NCBI RefSeq assembly: GCF_000185365.1
Contig: NZ_GL622241.1
Span: 99,853-163,852 of the forward strand
Source: Enterococcus italicus DSM 15952
Lineage (GTDB): Bacteria; Bacillota; Bacilli; Lactobacillales; Enterococcaceae
DNA: 64,000 bases
Reading direction: 5' to 3'
Below, piece after piece: positions 26,730 through 35,652 of the stretch. Numbering within the stretch: the first letter of the stretch is position 1; the number at the start of each line of letters is the position of its first letter. Made by a program: the position numbers and the translations under genes. The notes under the pieces were generated by a model that did not search any database, was not told the DNA's origin, and was given only the letters and a program-made list of their open reading frames with translations.

Positions 26730-27314
26730 TTACCAATAACTTGGAATAGTTTTTTCATAAGCCAAAATTGCTTCATCTTCTTGCATCGTAATAGAAATTT
26801 CATCCAAGCCATTGACCAGTTTGTACTTCCACGTGCTATCGATATCAAATGAATAACTTTGATCCCCGGCTTTTACCTTTTGGTGTGGCAAATCAATCGT
26901 AATTTCTTGCTCAGCTGGTAGTTCAGCTATTGCAGTACGGGCAGCGAGTGGCAATACAACAGGTAGTAAGCCATTTTTAGTCGCATTCATATAGAAGATA
27001 TCACTAAAGCTCCCTGCGATAACCACGCGAAAGCCGTAATCTAGTAATGCCCAAGCAGCATGCTCACGTGAAGATCCTGAACCAAAGTTATCACCTGATA
27101 ATAAGATTGTTGCTCCTTGATAGCGCGGTTCATTTAAAACAAATTCTGGATTAGGCTGACGATTACGTAAGTAACGCCAATCATCAAATAGAAATTCACC
27201 AAAGCCCGTTTTTTCAATTCGTTTCAAATAATTTTTCGGAATAATTTGGTCAGTATCAATATTGTCATTCATAAAGGGTACCGCACGCCCCTTGTATACT
27301 TTAAACGGCTCCAT
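26730..27314 (-). CDS. leuD: 3-isopropylmalate dehydratase small subunit
   Basis: LeuD pairs with LeuC to isomerise 2- to 3-isopropylmalate. The 194-residue protein has the swivel-domain signatures [35 protein letters not shown] and [20 protein letters not shown]. Its ATG and ribosome-binding site (GGAGG) lie inside the last codons of leuC (14 bp overlap). It is the last gene of leuABCD; I see no clear terminator between it and the rplU promoter. Confidence 0.96.
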   Translation of the reverse strand: MEPFKVYKGRAVPFMNDNIDTDQIIPKNYLKRIEKTGFGEFLFDDWRYLRNRQPNPEFVLNEPRYQGATILLSGDNFGSGSSREHAAWALLDYGFRVVIAGSFSDIFYMNATKNGLLPVVLPLAARTAIAELPAEQEITIDLPHQKVKAGDQSYSFDIDSTWKYKLVNGLDEISITMQEDEAILAYEKTIPSYW

Positions 27315-28695
27315 GTGTTTTTCCTCCTAGAATTTCTCTAACATCAATAAACTTTCCGTTGATTGCGGCAGCAGCTGCCATCGCTGGACTACATAGATGT
27401 GTTCGTGAATTTTTTCCTTGTCGACCGACAAAATTGCGATTTGATGTCGAAGCACAGTGGACGAACTCGGGTACTTTATCCGGATTCATCCCCAAGCACA
27501 TTGAACAGCCTGGCTCACGCCATTCAAATCCAGCATCTTTAAAGACTTGATCAATTCCTAGCGCTTCTGCAGCGTGACGTACGGGTCTCGATCCCGGAAC
27601 GACAATACCTGTTACTCCCTCTTTGATCTTTTTGCCTTTCACAATTTTGGCTGCTTCTTGCAAATCAGACAAACGACCATTCGTACAAGAACCAATAAAG
27701 ACGTACTCAATCGGGATATCGGCTGCTTTTTGACCTGGTTTTAGATCCATATATTCATACGCTAACTCATCATTATGATCTCGGATTTCTGGGAAGGATT
27801 CGTGAATGGCCACACCCATCTCTGGATTGGTTCCCCAAGTGATATAAGGTTCAAGTGTTGACGCATCCAATTCTAAAACACGATCAAACTCGGCATCTTC
27901 ATCTGTATAAAGCGTTGACCAATCTTTCACTGCTTCTTCAAAATCTTTTGGTGCATATTCTTTATCGCGAATAAATTCAACTGTTTTTTCATCTGGCGCC
28001 ATCATGCCCATTTTCGCGCCACCTTCAATCGACATATTACAGATTGTCATCCGCTCTTCCATCGTCAAATTACGAATTGTGTCACCATAAAATTCAGCCG
28101 CATACCCCACACCAAAGTCGACGCCGTATCGTGCAATCAATGCTAAAATAATGTCTTTGGCATACACTCCTGGTTGCAACTGCCCCGAAACATGAATACC
28201 CATCCGTTTTGGTTTCTTTTGCCAAATTGTTTGTGTCGCTAGAACATGTTCGACTTCACTAGTACCAATACCAAAAGCAATAGCCCCAAATGCACCATGC
28301 GTTGCCGTATGGGAATCGCCACATACAATAATTTTACCCGGTTGAGTCAAGCCCACTTCTGGCCCTACCATGTGCACAATTCCTTGACGCAATGAACCAT
28401 TATCACATAAGGTAATTCCAAATTCCTCACAGTTTTTTCGAAGTGTATCCATTTGCTTTTTTGAGACCAAATCCGTAATTGTAAAAATATCTTTCGTCGG
28501 TACATTGTGATCCATAGTTCCAAATGTTTTATCTGGACGTCTTACTGTCCGGTTGGCTTGACGCAAGCCTTCAAATGCCTGCGGTGAAGTCACTTCATGA
28601 ATGAGTTGCAAATCCACATACAACAATTGTGCTTGCCCTTCTTCTCCAGTGACGACGTGACGTTCCCATACTTTATCAAATAGTGTTTTTCCCAT
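27301..28695 (-). CDS. leuC: 3-isopropylmalate dehydratase large subunit
   Basis: LeuC is the 4Fe-4S aconitase-like subunit. The 464-residue protein shows DHNVPT near residue 60, [20 protein letters not shown], and the cluster cysteines in [12 protein letters not shown] and [13 protein letters not shown]. The ATG at 28695 follows GAGGTG; a GTG three codons earlier is part of the ribosome-binding site. It is 11 bp from leuB. Confidence 0.96.
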   Translation of the reverse strand: MGKTLFDKVWERHVVTGEEGQAQLLYVDLQLIHEVTSPQAFEGLRQANRTVRRPDKTFGTMDHNVPTKDIFTITDLVSKKQMDTLRKNCEEFGITLCDNGSLRQGIVHMVGPEVGLTQPGKIIVCGDSHTATHGAFGAIAFGIGTSEVEHVLATQTIWQKKPKRMGIHVSGQLQPGVYAKDIILALIARYGVDFGVGYAAEFYGDTIRNLTMEERMTICNMSIEGGAKMGMMAPDEKTVEFIRDKEYAPKDFEEAVKDWSTLYTDEDAEFDRVLELDASTLEPYITWGTNPEMGVAIHESFPEIRDHNDELAYEYMDLKPGQKAADIPIEYVFIGSCTNGRLSDLQEAAKIVKGKKIKEGVTGIVVPGSRPVRHAAEALGIDQVFKDAGFEWREPGCSMCLGMNPDKVPEFVHCASTSNRNFVGRQGKNSRTHLCSPAMAAAAAINGKFIDVREILGGKTHGAV

Positions 28696-28706
28696 TATTT
28701 TCACCT

Positions 28707-29768
28707 CTATGCGATAGTTGCTACGTTACTTACTTCATCAATAATTGCTTGTGTCATTTGTTGAGTTGTTGCTTTTCCTCCTAGGTCAGGAGTCAAAATT
28801 CCTTTTTCCATCGTGTTGTAACAAGCATCCTCAATGCGCTTGGCTATGCCTTCTTCTTGGAAAGACTGGCGCATCATCATCGCCACTGATAACACCATAG
28901 ATACTGGATTGGCACAATTTTTACCCGCAATATCTGGTGCCGAGCCATGGATGGGTTCATACAATGAAGCCCCCGCGACACTATGACTTGCACTCGGTAG
29001 CACTCCTAAAGTCCCCGGTAATACTGACCCTTCATCACTTAAGATATCACCGAAAAGATTTTCCGTTACAATCACATCAAAAGCAGTAGGATTGGTTACT
29101 AATTTCATCGCTGCCGAATCAACATATTGATGCTCTAGCGTAATATCTGGATACTCTTTTGCTACTTGCTCAGCGACTTCGCGCCATAATTGACTTGTAG
29201 CTAAGACATTCGCTTTATCGACGGATGTGACTTGTTTTTTTCGACCACGAGCAATCACAAATGCTTGATGCATGATTCGTTCAATTTCTTCTACTGTATA
29301 GCGATTAGTATCGTAGGCTTGTTGTACTTCTTTCGCTCTCGGTTCACCAAAGTAGATACCACTTGTTAATTCTCTGACAACGACAAAGTCCGTTCCCAAT
29401 ACAATCTCTGGTTTTAATGGTGACAGATGAATCAAGCTATCAGCGACTTTAATCGGACGAATATTCGCATACAATTGCAGCGCTTTGCGTAACGCAAGTA
29501 GTCCTTTTTCTGGCGTTTGTTCGGCTTGAGTCCAACGCGGACCGCCAATCGCTGCTAATAGTATCGCATCCGCTTGTTTACAAGCAGTTAAAGTTTCACT
29601 TGGCAAAGGTGTCCCCGTCGCATCAATCGCTGACCCACCAAACAATTCATTTTCAACTTCATAGTCAAAGTCTGTTGATTGGGTAGCCGCTTTTAAGACT
29701 GCCAATGCACTTTCCATAATTTCTGGTCCAATCCCATCGCCAGCTAGGGCAACAATTCGCTTTGTCAT
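28707..29768 (-). CDS. leuB: 3-isopropylmalate dehydrogenase
   Basis: LeuB oxidatively decarboxylates 3-isopropylmalate to 2-oxoisocaproate using NAD. The 353-residue protein has [15 protein letters not shown], the substrate loop [49 protein letters not shown] and the nucleotide site [13 protein letters not shown]. The ATG overlaps the leuA stop by four bases. Confidence 0.97.
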   Translation of the reverse strand: MTKRIVALAGDGIGPEIMESALAVLKAATQSTDFDYEVENELFGGSAIDATGTPLPSETLTACKQADAILLAAIGGPRWTQAEQTPEKGLLALRKALQLYANIRPIKVADSLIHLSPLKPEIVLGTDFVVVRELTSGIYFGEPRAKEVQQAYDTNRYTVEEIERIMHQAFVIARGRKKQVTSVDKANVLATSQLWREVAEQVAKEYPDITLEHQYVDSAAMKLVTNPTAFDVIVTENLFGDILSDEGSVLPGTLGVLPSASHSVAGASLYEPIHGSAPDIAGKNCANPVSMVLSVAMMMRQSFQEEGIAKRIEDACYNTMEKGILTPDLGGKATTQQMTQAIIDEVSNVATIA

Positions 29769-31282
29769 TTTGAAACACTCCTATTTTTTAGTAGACTACT
29801 TGCTTGTACATATGCTTTGGCTGAAGCTTGTAAGACGTCAAAATCAACGCCAATACCACTTACAATTTCATGGGTTTCCGTACATTCAATCGTCACATGA
29901 ACTTGTGCTTGTGCATCTTCACCTGCTGTCAATGAGGTAATTTCATAATTCGTTAAATACGGCTCTTGATCAAATACTTGGTTAATGGCATTGTAGATAG
30001 CTTGAATACTTCCTGAGCCAACAGATGAGGCACTCTTTTGTTGGCCATTTTCCTCAATCGCTACAACCGCACATTGATATCCATCTGATACATATTGCAC
30101 TTGCAAGGCTGTCAGATGACAGTCCGGTTGCTGACGAGCTTCATCAGCAACGAGTGCCAACAAATCTTCATCGGTTACTTGTTTTTTCTTATCAGCTAAT
30201 GCTTTGAAACGCTTGAACAAGGCTTTTAATTCCTCGCCTTCCACATCATAACCTAGATCTTTTAACTTTTCTTGGAATGCGTGACGCCCGGATAGCTTTC
30301 CTAGTGGCAAGGAATTCGTTGCTACTCCGACTAATTGGGGCGTGATGATTTCATAGGTTTCTGGATTTTTTAATACGCCATCTTGATGAATTCCTGATTC
30401 ATGTGCATAGGCATTACCACCAATAACCGCTTTATTTCTCGGCACTCCGATACCAGAAAGACGAGCAACTAGATCACTGGTTCGTTTTGTTTCATTTAAT
30501 ACGATGTTGGTTTCGCATTGATAGAAGTCTTTACGAATGTGTAGGGCGACTGCGATTTCCTCTAATGCAGTATTGCCTGCTCTCTCACCAATGCCATTCA
30601 CCGTTCCTTCCACGCGGTTTGCACCATTTTCGATTGCCGCTAACGCATTCGCTGACGCCATCCCCAAGTCATCATGACAATGAGAAGAATACGTGATTGG
30701 TTGATTCGAACGAACATTTTCGATTAAATACGCAAACATCGCACCGTACTCTGTCGGATTGGCATAACCAACCGTATCAGGAATATTAATAATCGTAGCG
30801 CCCGCATTGACAGCTGTTTGGACAGCTTTTAAAAGAAAGTCTTTGCTAGTTCTTGAAGCATCTTCTGGAGAAAATTGCACGATATCAAATAATGAACGCG
30901 CATAAGTCACATATTCATGGATAGAAGACAATACTTCTTCTGGTGTCATTTTTAGTTTGTCCCGCATATGAATTTCGCTAGTTGCTAGAAATACATGGAT
31001 TTGAGGATGTGCACAATCCCCGATAGCATCATAGACACTATCAATATCCGCTTTTTGACAGCGAGCTAGTCCGGCTACCGTTGCTTTTTTTACAGCCTGG
31101 CCAATTGCTCTTACGGCTTCAAAATCACCTGGTGATGCGATGGGAAACCCAGCTTCAATGGTATCAATCCCCCATTTTTCTAATTGCAAAGCTAGTTGAA
31201 CCTTTTCTTTTGTATTAAAGTTTACACCTGGTGTCTGCTCACCATCTCGCAATGTTGTGTCAAAAAATTGAACTTTTCTCAT
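29765..31282 (-). CDS. leuA: 2-isopropylmalate synthase
   Basis: LeuA condenses acetyl-CoA with 2-oxoisovalerate, the first committed step of leucine synthesis. The 505-residue protein has the HMGL-like barrel ([48 protein letters not shown]) and the C-terminal LeuA allosteric domain (~390-505) through which leucine normally inhibits. The ATG at 31282 is nine bases from AAGGAG; a GTG two codons upstream is too close to that site. An attenuator leader precedes the gene. Confidence 0.96.
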   Translation of the reverse strand: MRKVQFFDTTLRDGEQTPGVNFNTKEKVQLALQLEKWGIDTIEAGFPIASPGDFEAVRAIGQAVKKATVAGLARCQKADIDSVYDAIGDCAHPQIHVFLATSEIHMRDKLKMTPEEVLSSIHEYVTYARSLFDIVQFSPEDASRTSKDFLLKAVQTAVNAGATIINIPDTVGYANPTEYGAMFAYLIENVRSNQPITYSSHCHDDLGMASANALAAIENGANRVEGTVNGIGERAGNTALEEIAVALHIRKDFYQCETNIVLNETKRTSDLVARLSGIGVPRNKAVIGGNAYAHESGIHQDGVLKNPETYEIITPQLVGVATNSLPLGKLSGRHAFQEKLKDLGYDVEGEELKALFKRFKALADKKKQVTDEDLLALVADEARQQPDCHLTALQVQYVSDGYQCAVVAIEENGQQKSASSVGSGSIQAIYNAINQVFDQEPYLTNYEITSLTAGEDAQAQVHVTIECTETHEIVSGIGVDFDVLQASAKAYVQASSLLKNRSVSK

Positions 31283-31315
31283 TTTCACTCGCTCCTTTTA
31301 ATAGAAAATTTGTAT

Positions 31316-31396
31316 AAAAAAAGCACTCCACAAAGGTAATTTCCTTCATGAAATGCGAATAGGACTCTTCTGATGTAGCTAAAAGAAAAGAGTCCT
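31316..31396 (-). promoter_or_regulatory. Transcription attenuator of the leu operon
   Basis: Immediately after the leader peptide, AGGACTCTT (31396-31388) pairs with AAGAGTCCT (31369-31361). A second hairpin, GCATTTC (31356-31350) with GGAGTGC (31329-31323) plus inner AAGG/CCTT, is followed by seven Ts (31322-31316). The first hairpin starts four bases after the leader stop, so a ribosome stalled at the Leu codons would cover it. The exact antiterminator pairing is not resolved. Confidence 0.72.
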
Positions 31397-31399
31397 GAT

Positions 31400-31465
31400 C
31401 TATAATAATAATAATGAAAATACGTCGCTATATTTTACTGTCTTTCTAATTTTTATTCTCATCAT
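31400..31465 (-). CDS. leuL: Leucine operon leader peptide (four tandem Leu codons)
   Basis: A 21-residue open frame, MMRIKIRKTVKYSDVFSLLLL, ends in four consecutive TTA codons and a TAG stop. AGGTG lies four bases before the first ATG. It starts 25 bp after the predicted transcription start of the leu operon and ends directly before the attenuator hairpins. This is the architecture of a leader peptide whose translation senses charged tRNA-Leu. Either of the two adjacent ATGs could be used. Comparable Leu-rich leaders are known in Lactococcus and in enterobacteria. Confidence 0.78.
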   Translation of the reverse strand: MMRIKIRKTVKYSDVFSLLLL

Positions 31466-31496
31466 TTTCACCTTTTTCAATCGACTTGTTGTTAGC

Positions 31497-31525
31497 AGAA
31501 TACGCCCTTTTTGGAAGCTTGTCAA
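31497..31525 (-). promoter_or_regulatory. Sigma-A promoter of the leu operon
   Basis: The minus strand reads a perfect TTGACA, a 17-bp spacer and TATTCT. Transcription would begin near 31490, leaving a ~200-base leader with the leader peptide and attenuator. Confidence 0.8.
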
Positions 31526-31622
31526 TTGTTTTTTTACAATTTTCTGAATATTTCGTAAAAAAGAATGCTTTCTTTCGTAAAAAACGAAAAAAATATTCCT
31601 TTTTTACTTGCATATGAAAAAT

Positions 31623-32605
31623 TCAATCAAATACCAGACACTGTTTGCCACTTACTTGTTTAGTCTCAATCTCTTGTAAGACCGTTTTAAATGACTTGTA
31701 AGAAGAGACTCTCCCAAATGAAGAGATGTGTAATTGATGACTTAACACCAAATCAAATAACTGCTGAAAGGCTAGTTCTTTTTTGGCATAAGTTGCTTCA
31801 TCCAGCCAATGACGAAGATGAAAAATCTTTGTATTTATTGGTAGTGCCGCAACATAGGACCAGTCAATTTGCTTACCTGATAGTAACCCCAGTAAGAAAA
31901 AGTGCCCATTATTTTTCACACAGGTTGCTAAAGTCGTCCCGTGCTCTCCGCCAATTGAATCGATGGCATAATCCACGCCGGTACCATTTGTTATTTTCTT
32001 GACAGCGACGGATACATCTTCATCACTGCTGTTAATCACATCCGTAGTTCCTAGATCAACTAACTCTTTTGCCGCCTGCTGATGACGAACGACTGCAATC
32101 AAGCGCGCGCCTTTTTTTGAGCCAACTGTAAAAATAATTTACCAATCGCAGAGTTCGCAGCATTAACTAGCAGTGTTTCCCCCGGGCTAAGTGACATCCA
32201 TTCCATACATAAAACCCATGCAGTCAATGGGTTGATATACATTTGGCATGCCAATTCATCCGGCAGCGAATTTGGCACGAGTATGAGTTGCTCGCGCTTG
32301 CTTACAACATATCTTTGCCAAGTCCCCCCATCTAAAGACAATGCTCGCTGACCAATAAGTTCCTTTAATTCACTTGAACCCACTTCTACTATGGTCCCCA
32401 CTCCTTCATAACCAACAACAGCTGGTAGCGGAGTCCGGTGAGCATAGGCACCAGTAATCGGAATTAAATCAGAGGGATTCACAGAAACATGTGAGATAGC
32501 TATGCGTACTTCATCGGCTTGTAATGGTTGGGGCTCTGATCGCACGAGCTGTACGACAGCACTCGGCTGACCAAATTCAGTATAAAGCAAGGATTCATTT
32601 TCCAC
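31623..32605 (-). pseudogene. MDR/quinone-reductase-like oxidoreductase, frameshifted
   Basis: This is a zinc-independent medium-chain dehydrogenase/reductase (ETR/quinone oxidoreductase-like), split into two frames. The upstream part (32099-32605) holds the GroES-like domain: SHVSVNPSDLIPITGAY, PAVVGYEGVGTIVEVG, then NPLTAWVLCMEW and LLVNAANSAIGKLFLQLAQ. The downstream part (31623-32102) holds the rest of the Rossmann domain: LIAVVRHQQAAKELVDLG, GVDYAIDSIGG and the C-terminus. Adding one A to the A7 tract at 32112-32118 (T7 on the plus strand) fuses them as QKKGARLIAVVRH. Without it the first frame stops after QKKARA. It is a recent mutation or a homopolymer error, as everything else is intact. 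Confidence 0.8.
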
Positions 32606-32644
32606 TCGGTATTACTCCAATACTCAATTAGTAAGAGCTAAATA

Positions 32645-32680
32645 AACAAAAAAACCGCTTAGGAGTAATCCTAAGCGGTT
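32645..32680 (-). terminator. Terminator after tRNA-Arg
   Basis: The perfect 11-bp stem AACCGCTTAGG/CCTAAGCGGTT with a six-base loop is followed by a T-run on the minus strand, directly downstream of the tRNA. Confidence 0.9.
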
Positions 32681-32685
32681 ATTAG

Positions 32686-32759
32686 CGTCACAGGAGGGAT
32701 TCGAACCCCCGACCGTCCGCTTAGAAGGCGGATGCTCTATCCGGCTGAGCTACTATGAC
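32686..32759 (-). tRNA. tRNA-Arg (anticodon UCU)
   Basis: The minus strand folds as a complete tRNA: acceptor GTCATAG with CTGTGAC, D-arm GCTCAGCCGGATAGAGC, anticodon stem TCCGC/GCGGA around the loop CTTCTAA (anticodon TCT), and T-arm GGGGGTTCGAATCCCTC. Discriminator base G. It decodes AGA/AGG. The CCA end is not encoded. It is a single-gene unit with its own promoter and terminator. Confidence 0.97.
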
Positions 32760-32777
32760 ATTTCAGCAACAAACAAT

Positions 32778-32806
32778 ATTATAGGGAATTCACCTTCGAA
32801 AGTCAA
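32778..32806 (-). promoter_or_regulatory. Sigma-A promoter of tRNA-Arg
   Basis: The minus strand reads TTGACT, 17 bp, TATAAT, about 20 bp before the mature 5-prime end. Confidence 0.85.
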
Positions 32807-32886
32807 TGTATTTTTGTTATTTATTCCATCAATCATTGTTTCCCTAAGCTAAGTAAGAATGAAACTTATGATTGTCACTGTTTTTC

Positions 32887-33573
32887 TTATAAATCAAACT
32901 GAACGTCATCAGCTTCTTTGGTAATCAATGCAACGCCATCGCCCAAGGGTACCAAAGATGTCGTTAAGTCAGGATGCGTATTAATCACTTCTAAAAATTG
33001 ATTTAATTTGCGATGAATGGCGCGTTTTCCTCTAGGGATTTCTTCAATCGGATCTAAAATGGTACCACCTTGGAAGATATCATCCACCATTAAGACGCCG
33101 CCTTTTTTAAGCAAGCGAATGCAGTCTGGTAAAAAAGTAATGTACTTGGACTTTGCGCTATCCATAAAAATAAAATCATATGGACCTGTCAATTCAGCTA
33201 AAATATCAGCTGCTTGACCTTCCAATAACGTTACTTTATCTTCTAAGTGCAGACGTTTGTACGTTTGCTTGGCCTTAGCAATCATCACATCATAACGATC
33301 AATCGTCGTCACATGACCTTCTCCTATTGTCTGAGCCATCAGACTTGAAGAAAAACCAATCGCTGCCCCGACTTCTAGTATTTGCTTGGGCTTTAATTGC
33401 CCTAATAGGAATTTTAAAAAGACCACTGTTTCATGAGGAATAATTGGAACACCTTGTTCATTCGCCTCGCGTTCAACTTGGCCCAACTCACCCGGTAACG
33501 CTTTTTGCTGCGTCCGTAGATAATCGACAAGTTCCGGCTTTACGACCGGCCGATGCATCATTTCGTTTCTCAT
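32887..33573 (-). CDS. trmR: O-methyltransferase, TrmR/YrrM-like
   Basis: This 228-residue class I SAM-dependent methyltransferase is of the catechol-O-methyltransferase-like family. It has ILEVGAAIGFSSSLMA (SAM glycine loop), VTTIDRYDVMIAKA, DFIFMDSAKSKYITFL and VDDIFQGGTILDP (metal-binding Asp). The closest named relative is B. subtilis YrrM/TrmR, which methylates 5-hydroxyuridine at tRNA position 34. That assignment rests on overall resemblance. It stands alone, divergent from the proS leader. Confidence 0.82.
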   Translation of the reverse strand: MRNEMMHRPVVKPELVDYLRTQQKALPGELGQVEREANEQGVPIIPHETVVFLKFLLGQLKPKQILEVGAAIGFSSSLMAQTIGEGHVTTIDRYDVMIAKAKQTYKRLHLEDKVTLLEGQAADILAELTGPYDFIFMDSAKSKYITFLPDCIRLLKKGGVLMVDDIFQGGTILDPIEEIPRGKRAIHRKLNQFLEVINTHPDLTTSLVPLGDGVALITKEADDVQFDL

Positions 33574-33664
33574 TTCTCTTTTGTCTCCCCTTTAGATAGA
33601 ATCATCCCATTATACGAATTTTCCTGTCAGACTGCAAATTTCTCTCCTTTTTAAGGAAAAGGAC

Positions 33665-33693
33665 TTGCTTTTTAGAAAACAATTGAGTAGTCT
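33665..33693 (+). promoter_or_regulatory. Putative promoter of the proS T-box transcript
   Basis: TTGCTT, 17 bp, TAGTCT lies upstream of the T-box leader. It is a moderate match at the expected distance. Confidence 0.5.
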
Positions 33694-33699
33694 TAAGAC

Positions 33700-33921
33700 A
33701 GGATTTGGACAAGTAGCAAAAAACGATTGTCTTAGAGAATCGAAGCAAGGCTGGAACTTCGATACAACAACTTTTGTGAACCTACCAATGGTATTTATTG
33801 TGAAAGCAATAGGGATGGACTCCTTATCGTCTGGCAAGTGGGGTTGCAAAAGGCAACCAACTAAGGTGGTACCGCGAATGTTCAAGCATTTCGTCCTTTT
33901 TAAGGATGGGAGGCTTTTTCT
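33700..33921 (+). promoter_or_regulatory. Proline T-box riboswitch upstream of proS
   Basis: The leader contains the T-box sequence AAGGTGGTACCGCG (33863-33876), followed by a terminator stem around CGTCCTT/AAGGATG and a T-run (33891-33921). In stem I the specifier loop reads GTGAACCTACC, placing CCT (33781-33783), a proline codon, at the specifier position. Uncharged tRNA-Pro would stabilise the antiterminator and switch on proS. The specifier agrees with the downstream gene product. Confidence 0.9.
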
Positions 33922-33957
33922 TTTGCCTTCATTTATTAATTTTAAGGAGCTGATAGT

Positions 33958-35394
33958 ATGTCAGAACAAACAAATGATTTTACACAATGGTATTTACAAA
34001 CGGTCCAACAAGCTGAACTAATGTCTTATTCTCCCGTCCGTGGATCAATTATTTTCCGTCCCGATGGCTTTGAATTGTGGGAGCATATTCAAGAAGAATT
34101 CAACAAATTTCTTAAAACACAAGGGATTCGCAATGCATATTTCCCTATGCTCATTCCTAAAAGCTTTTTCATGAAAGAAGCCGATCATATTGAAGGCTTC
34201 GCCCCTGAGCTTCCTTGGGTTACTGAAGTCGGTGATGAAAAGTTAGAAGAACCATTAGCATTAAGACCAACGTCAGAAACGATGATTGGTTCAGCTTTTT
34301 CTGATTGGATTCATTCTTATCGTGACCTACCTTATGAAATCAATCAATGGGCAAATGTTTTCCGTTGGGAGAAAAAGACTTTACCATTTTTACGTACGTC
34401 TGAATTTCTGTGGCAAGAAGGCCATACTGCTCATGCGGATGAAGAAGATGCACGTCGCCGGACAATGAGTATCTTAGATGAATATGCACGGCTATGTGAA
34501 GAGTTTTTAGCTATCCCTGTCTATAAAGGACAAAAAACGCCTTCTGAACGCTTTGCGGGTGCCGTTGATACCTATTCGATCGAAGCCATGATGAAAGATG
34601 GTAAAGCTGTTCAAGCAGGTACGTCTCACTATATGGGTACCAAATTCGCTGAAGCTTTTGACATCACTTATTTGACGAAAGAAAACAAACACGTAGCCGC
34701 TCATACCACTTCATGGGGCGTATCGACTCGTTTACTTGGTTCATTAATTATGACACATGGCGATGAAAATGGTCTGGTATTCCCACCGACTGTCGCTCCG
34801 ACACAAGTTGTTTTACTACCAGTCGGCCCTTGGAAAAAGAACCCCGCTATTTTGGAAAAACTGGATAAAATTTTCCAAGAACTAAAAGCGAAAGGCATTC
34901 GAGTACGTCTAGATGACTCTGAAAATTCACCAGGCTACAAATTCCATGAGTGGGAATTAAAAGGCGCATGTATTCGAATTGAATGTGGTCCTCGTGATTT
35001 AGAAAATGGTCATGTCATGGCTAAAGTCCGCGACGTAGATGGCAAAGTTACCGTAGCTTTTGACGAATTATTAGCTTATATCGATGAGCAATTAGCTATC
35101 ATGCCAAAACGCTTATTAGAACAAGCTCGTCTACGCAACAAAGAAAACGAACACGTTCACATCAATACATTAGATGAGTTAAAAGAACACATTGAAGCAT
35201 GCAAGAAAGACAATCGACCAACTGGCTTTGTCTTAATCGGATGGGATGGTTCAGAAGAAACCGAAGCAAAAATAAAAGAAGAAACTGGCTTTACAACGCG
35301 TAACATTCCTTTCCAAGCACCAATAGAAAAAGAAGTCGATCTTGTAAGTGGCAAACCAGCGAAACACACCGTCTGGATTGCTCGTGCCTACTAA
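33958..35394 (+). CDS. proS: Prolyl-tRNA synthetase, archaeal/eukaryotic-like short type
   Basis: It charges tRNA-Pro. The 478-residue class II synthetase lacks the long insertion/editing domain of the usual bacterial ~570-residue ProRS. It instead has the eukaryote/archaea-like layout ending in a C-terminal zinc-like region and terminal Tyr (HTVWIARAY). Visible: LALRPTSETMIGSAFSDWI, motif 2 VFRWEKKTLPFLRTSEFL, QAGTSHYMG, and motif 3 TTSWGVSTRLLGSLIM, then the anticodon-binding domain. It is preceded by AAGGAGCTGATAGT and a proline T-box. Most enterococci carry the long form elsewhere; whether this is an extra or the only copy cannot be told here. Confidence 0.93.
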   Translation: MSEQTNDFTQWYLQTVQQAELMSYSPVRGSIIFRPDGFELWEHIQEEFNKFLKTQGIRNAYFPMLIPKSFFMKEADHIEGFAPELPWVTEVGDEKLEEPLALRPTSETMIGSAFSDWIHSYRDLPYEINQWANVFRWEKKTLPFLRTSEFLWQEGHTAHADEEDARRRTMSILDEYARLCEEFLAIPVYKGQKTPSERFAGAVDTYSIEAMMKDGKAVQAGTSHYMGTKFAEAFDITYLTKENKHVAAHTTSWGVSTRLLGSLIMTHGDENGLVFPPTVAPTQVVLLPVGPWKKNPAILEKLDKIFQELKAKGIRVRLDDSENSPGYKFHEWELKGACIRIECGPRDLENGHVMAKVRDVDGKVTVAFDELLAYIDEQLAIMPKRLLEQARLRNKENEHVHINTLDELKEHIEACKKDNRPTGFVLIGWDGSEETEAKIKEETGFTTRNIPFQAPIEKEVDLVSGKPAKHTVWIARAY

Positions 35395-35395
35395 T

Positions 35396-35545
35396 AGGTT
35401 GGAACAAAAGCGCTCAGATCCGAGCGGTAAGGTCAGAAATCCCGAAAATTGTTCTGCAAATTTTTGAGGATTTTTGACTTACCGCCGAGGAATCGGCTTT
35501 TGTAACACCGATAACAGGTTGGCGCAAAAGCGCTCAGATCCGAGC
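35396..35545. repeat. Intergenic inverted-repeat element with a second partial copy
   Basis: A ~115-bp element (35396-35510) has complementary ends and inner arms: ACAAAAGC (35404-35411) with GCTTTTGT (35496-35503), and GCGGTAAGGTCAGAAATCC (35424-35442) with GGATTTTTGACTTACCGC (35468-35485). A second copy of its first 30 bases follows at 35516-35545 with two mismatches. It encodes nothing obvious. It looks like a dispersed RNA-hairpin or MITE-like repeat, or a complex proS terminator. Confidence 0.65.
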
Positions 35546-35565
35546 AGCGAAAAGAACTAGCTAGT

Positions 35566-35620
35566 ATAAAAAAAGCCCATAAAATCCAAAAGTTTACGCA
35601 ATGACTTCTGGATTTTATGG
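35566..35620 (-). terminator. Terminator of lplA (convergent with proS)
   Basis: The arms CCATAAAATCC (35577-35587) and GGATTTTATGG (35610-35620) are followed on the minus strand by GCTTTTTTT. It lies between convergent proS and lplA and may serve both. Confidence 0.75.
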
Positions 35621-35652
35621 ACTTTGTGCTTTTAACTATTGTCTCAGCCTTT

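Noticed and set aside
32606..32886. Integration site for a mobile element at tRNA-Arg
   Set aside because: No integrase, no repeated tRNA 3-prime end and only housekeeping genes around it.
33610..33885. Minus-strand open frame of 91 codons in the same leader
   Set aside because: It is antisense to the T-box RNA, whose structure explains the sequence.
33665..34021. Plus-strand open frame of 118 codons overlapping the proS leader
   Set aside because: It runs through the T-box and into proS in another frame, and has no ribosome-binding site.
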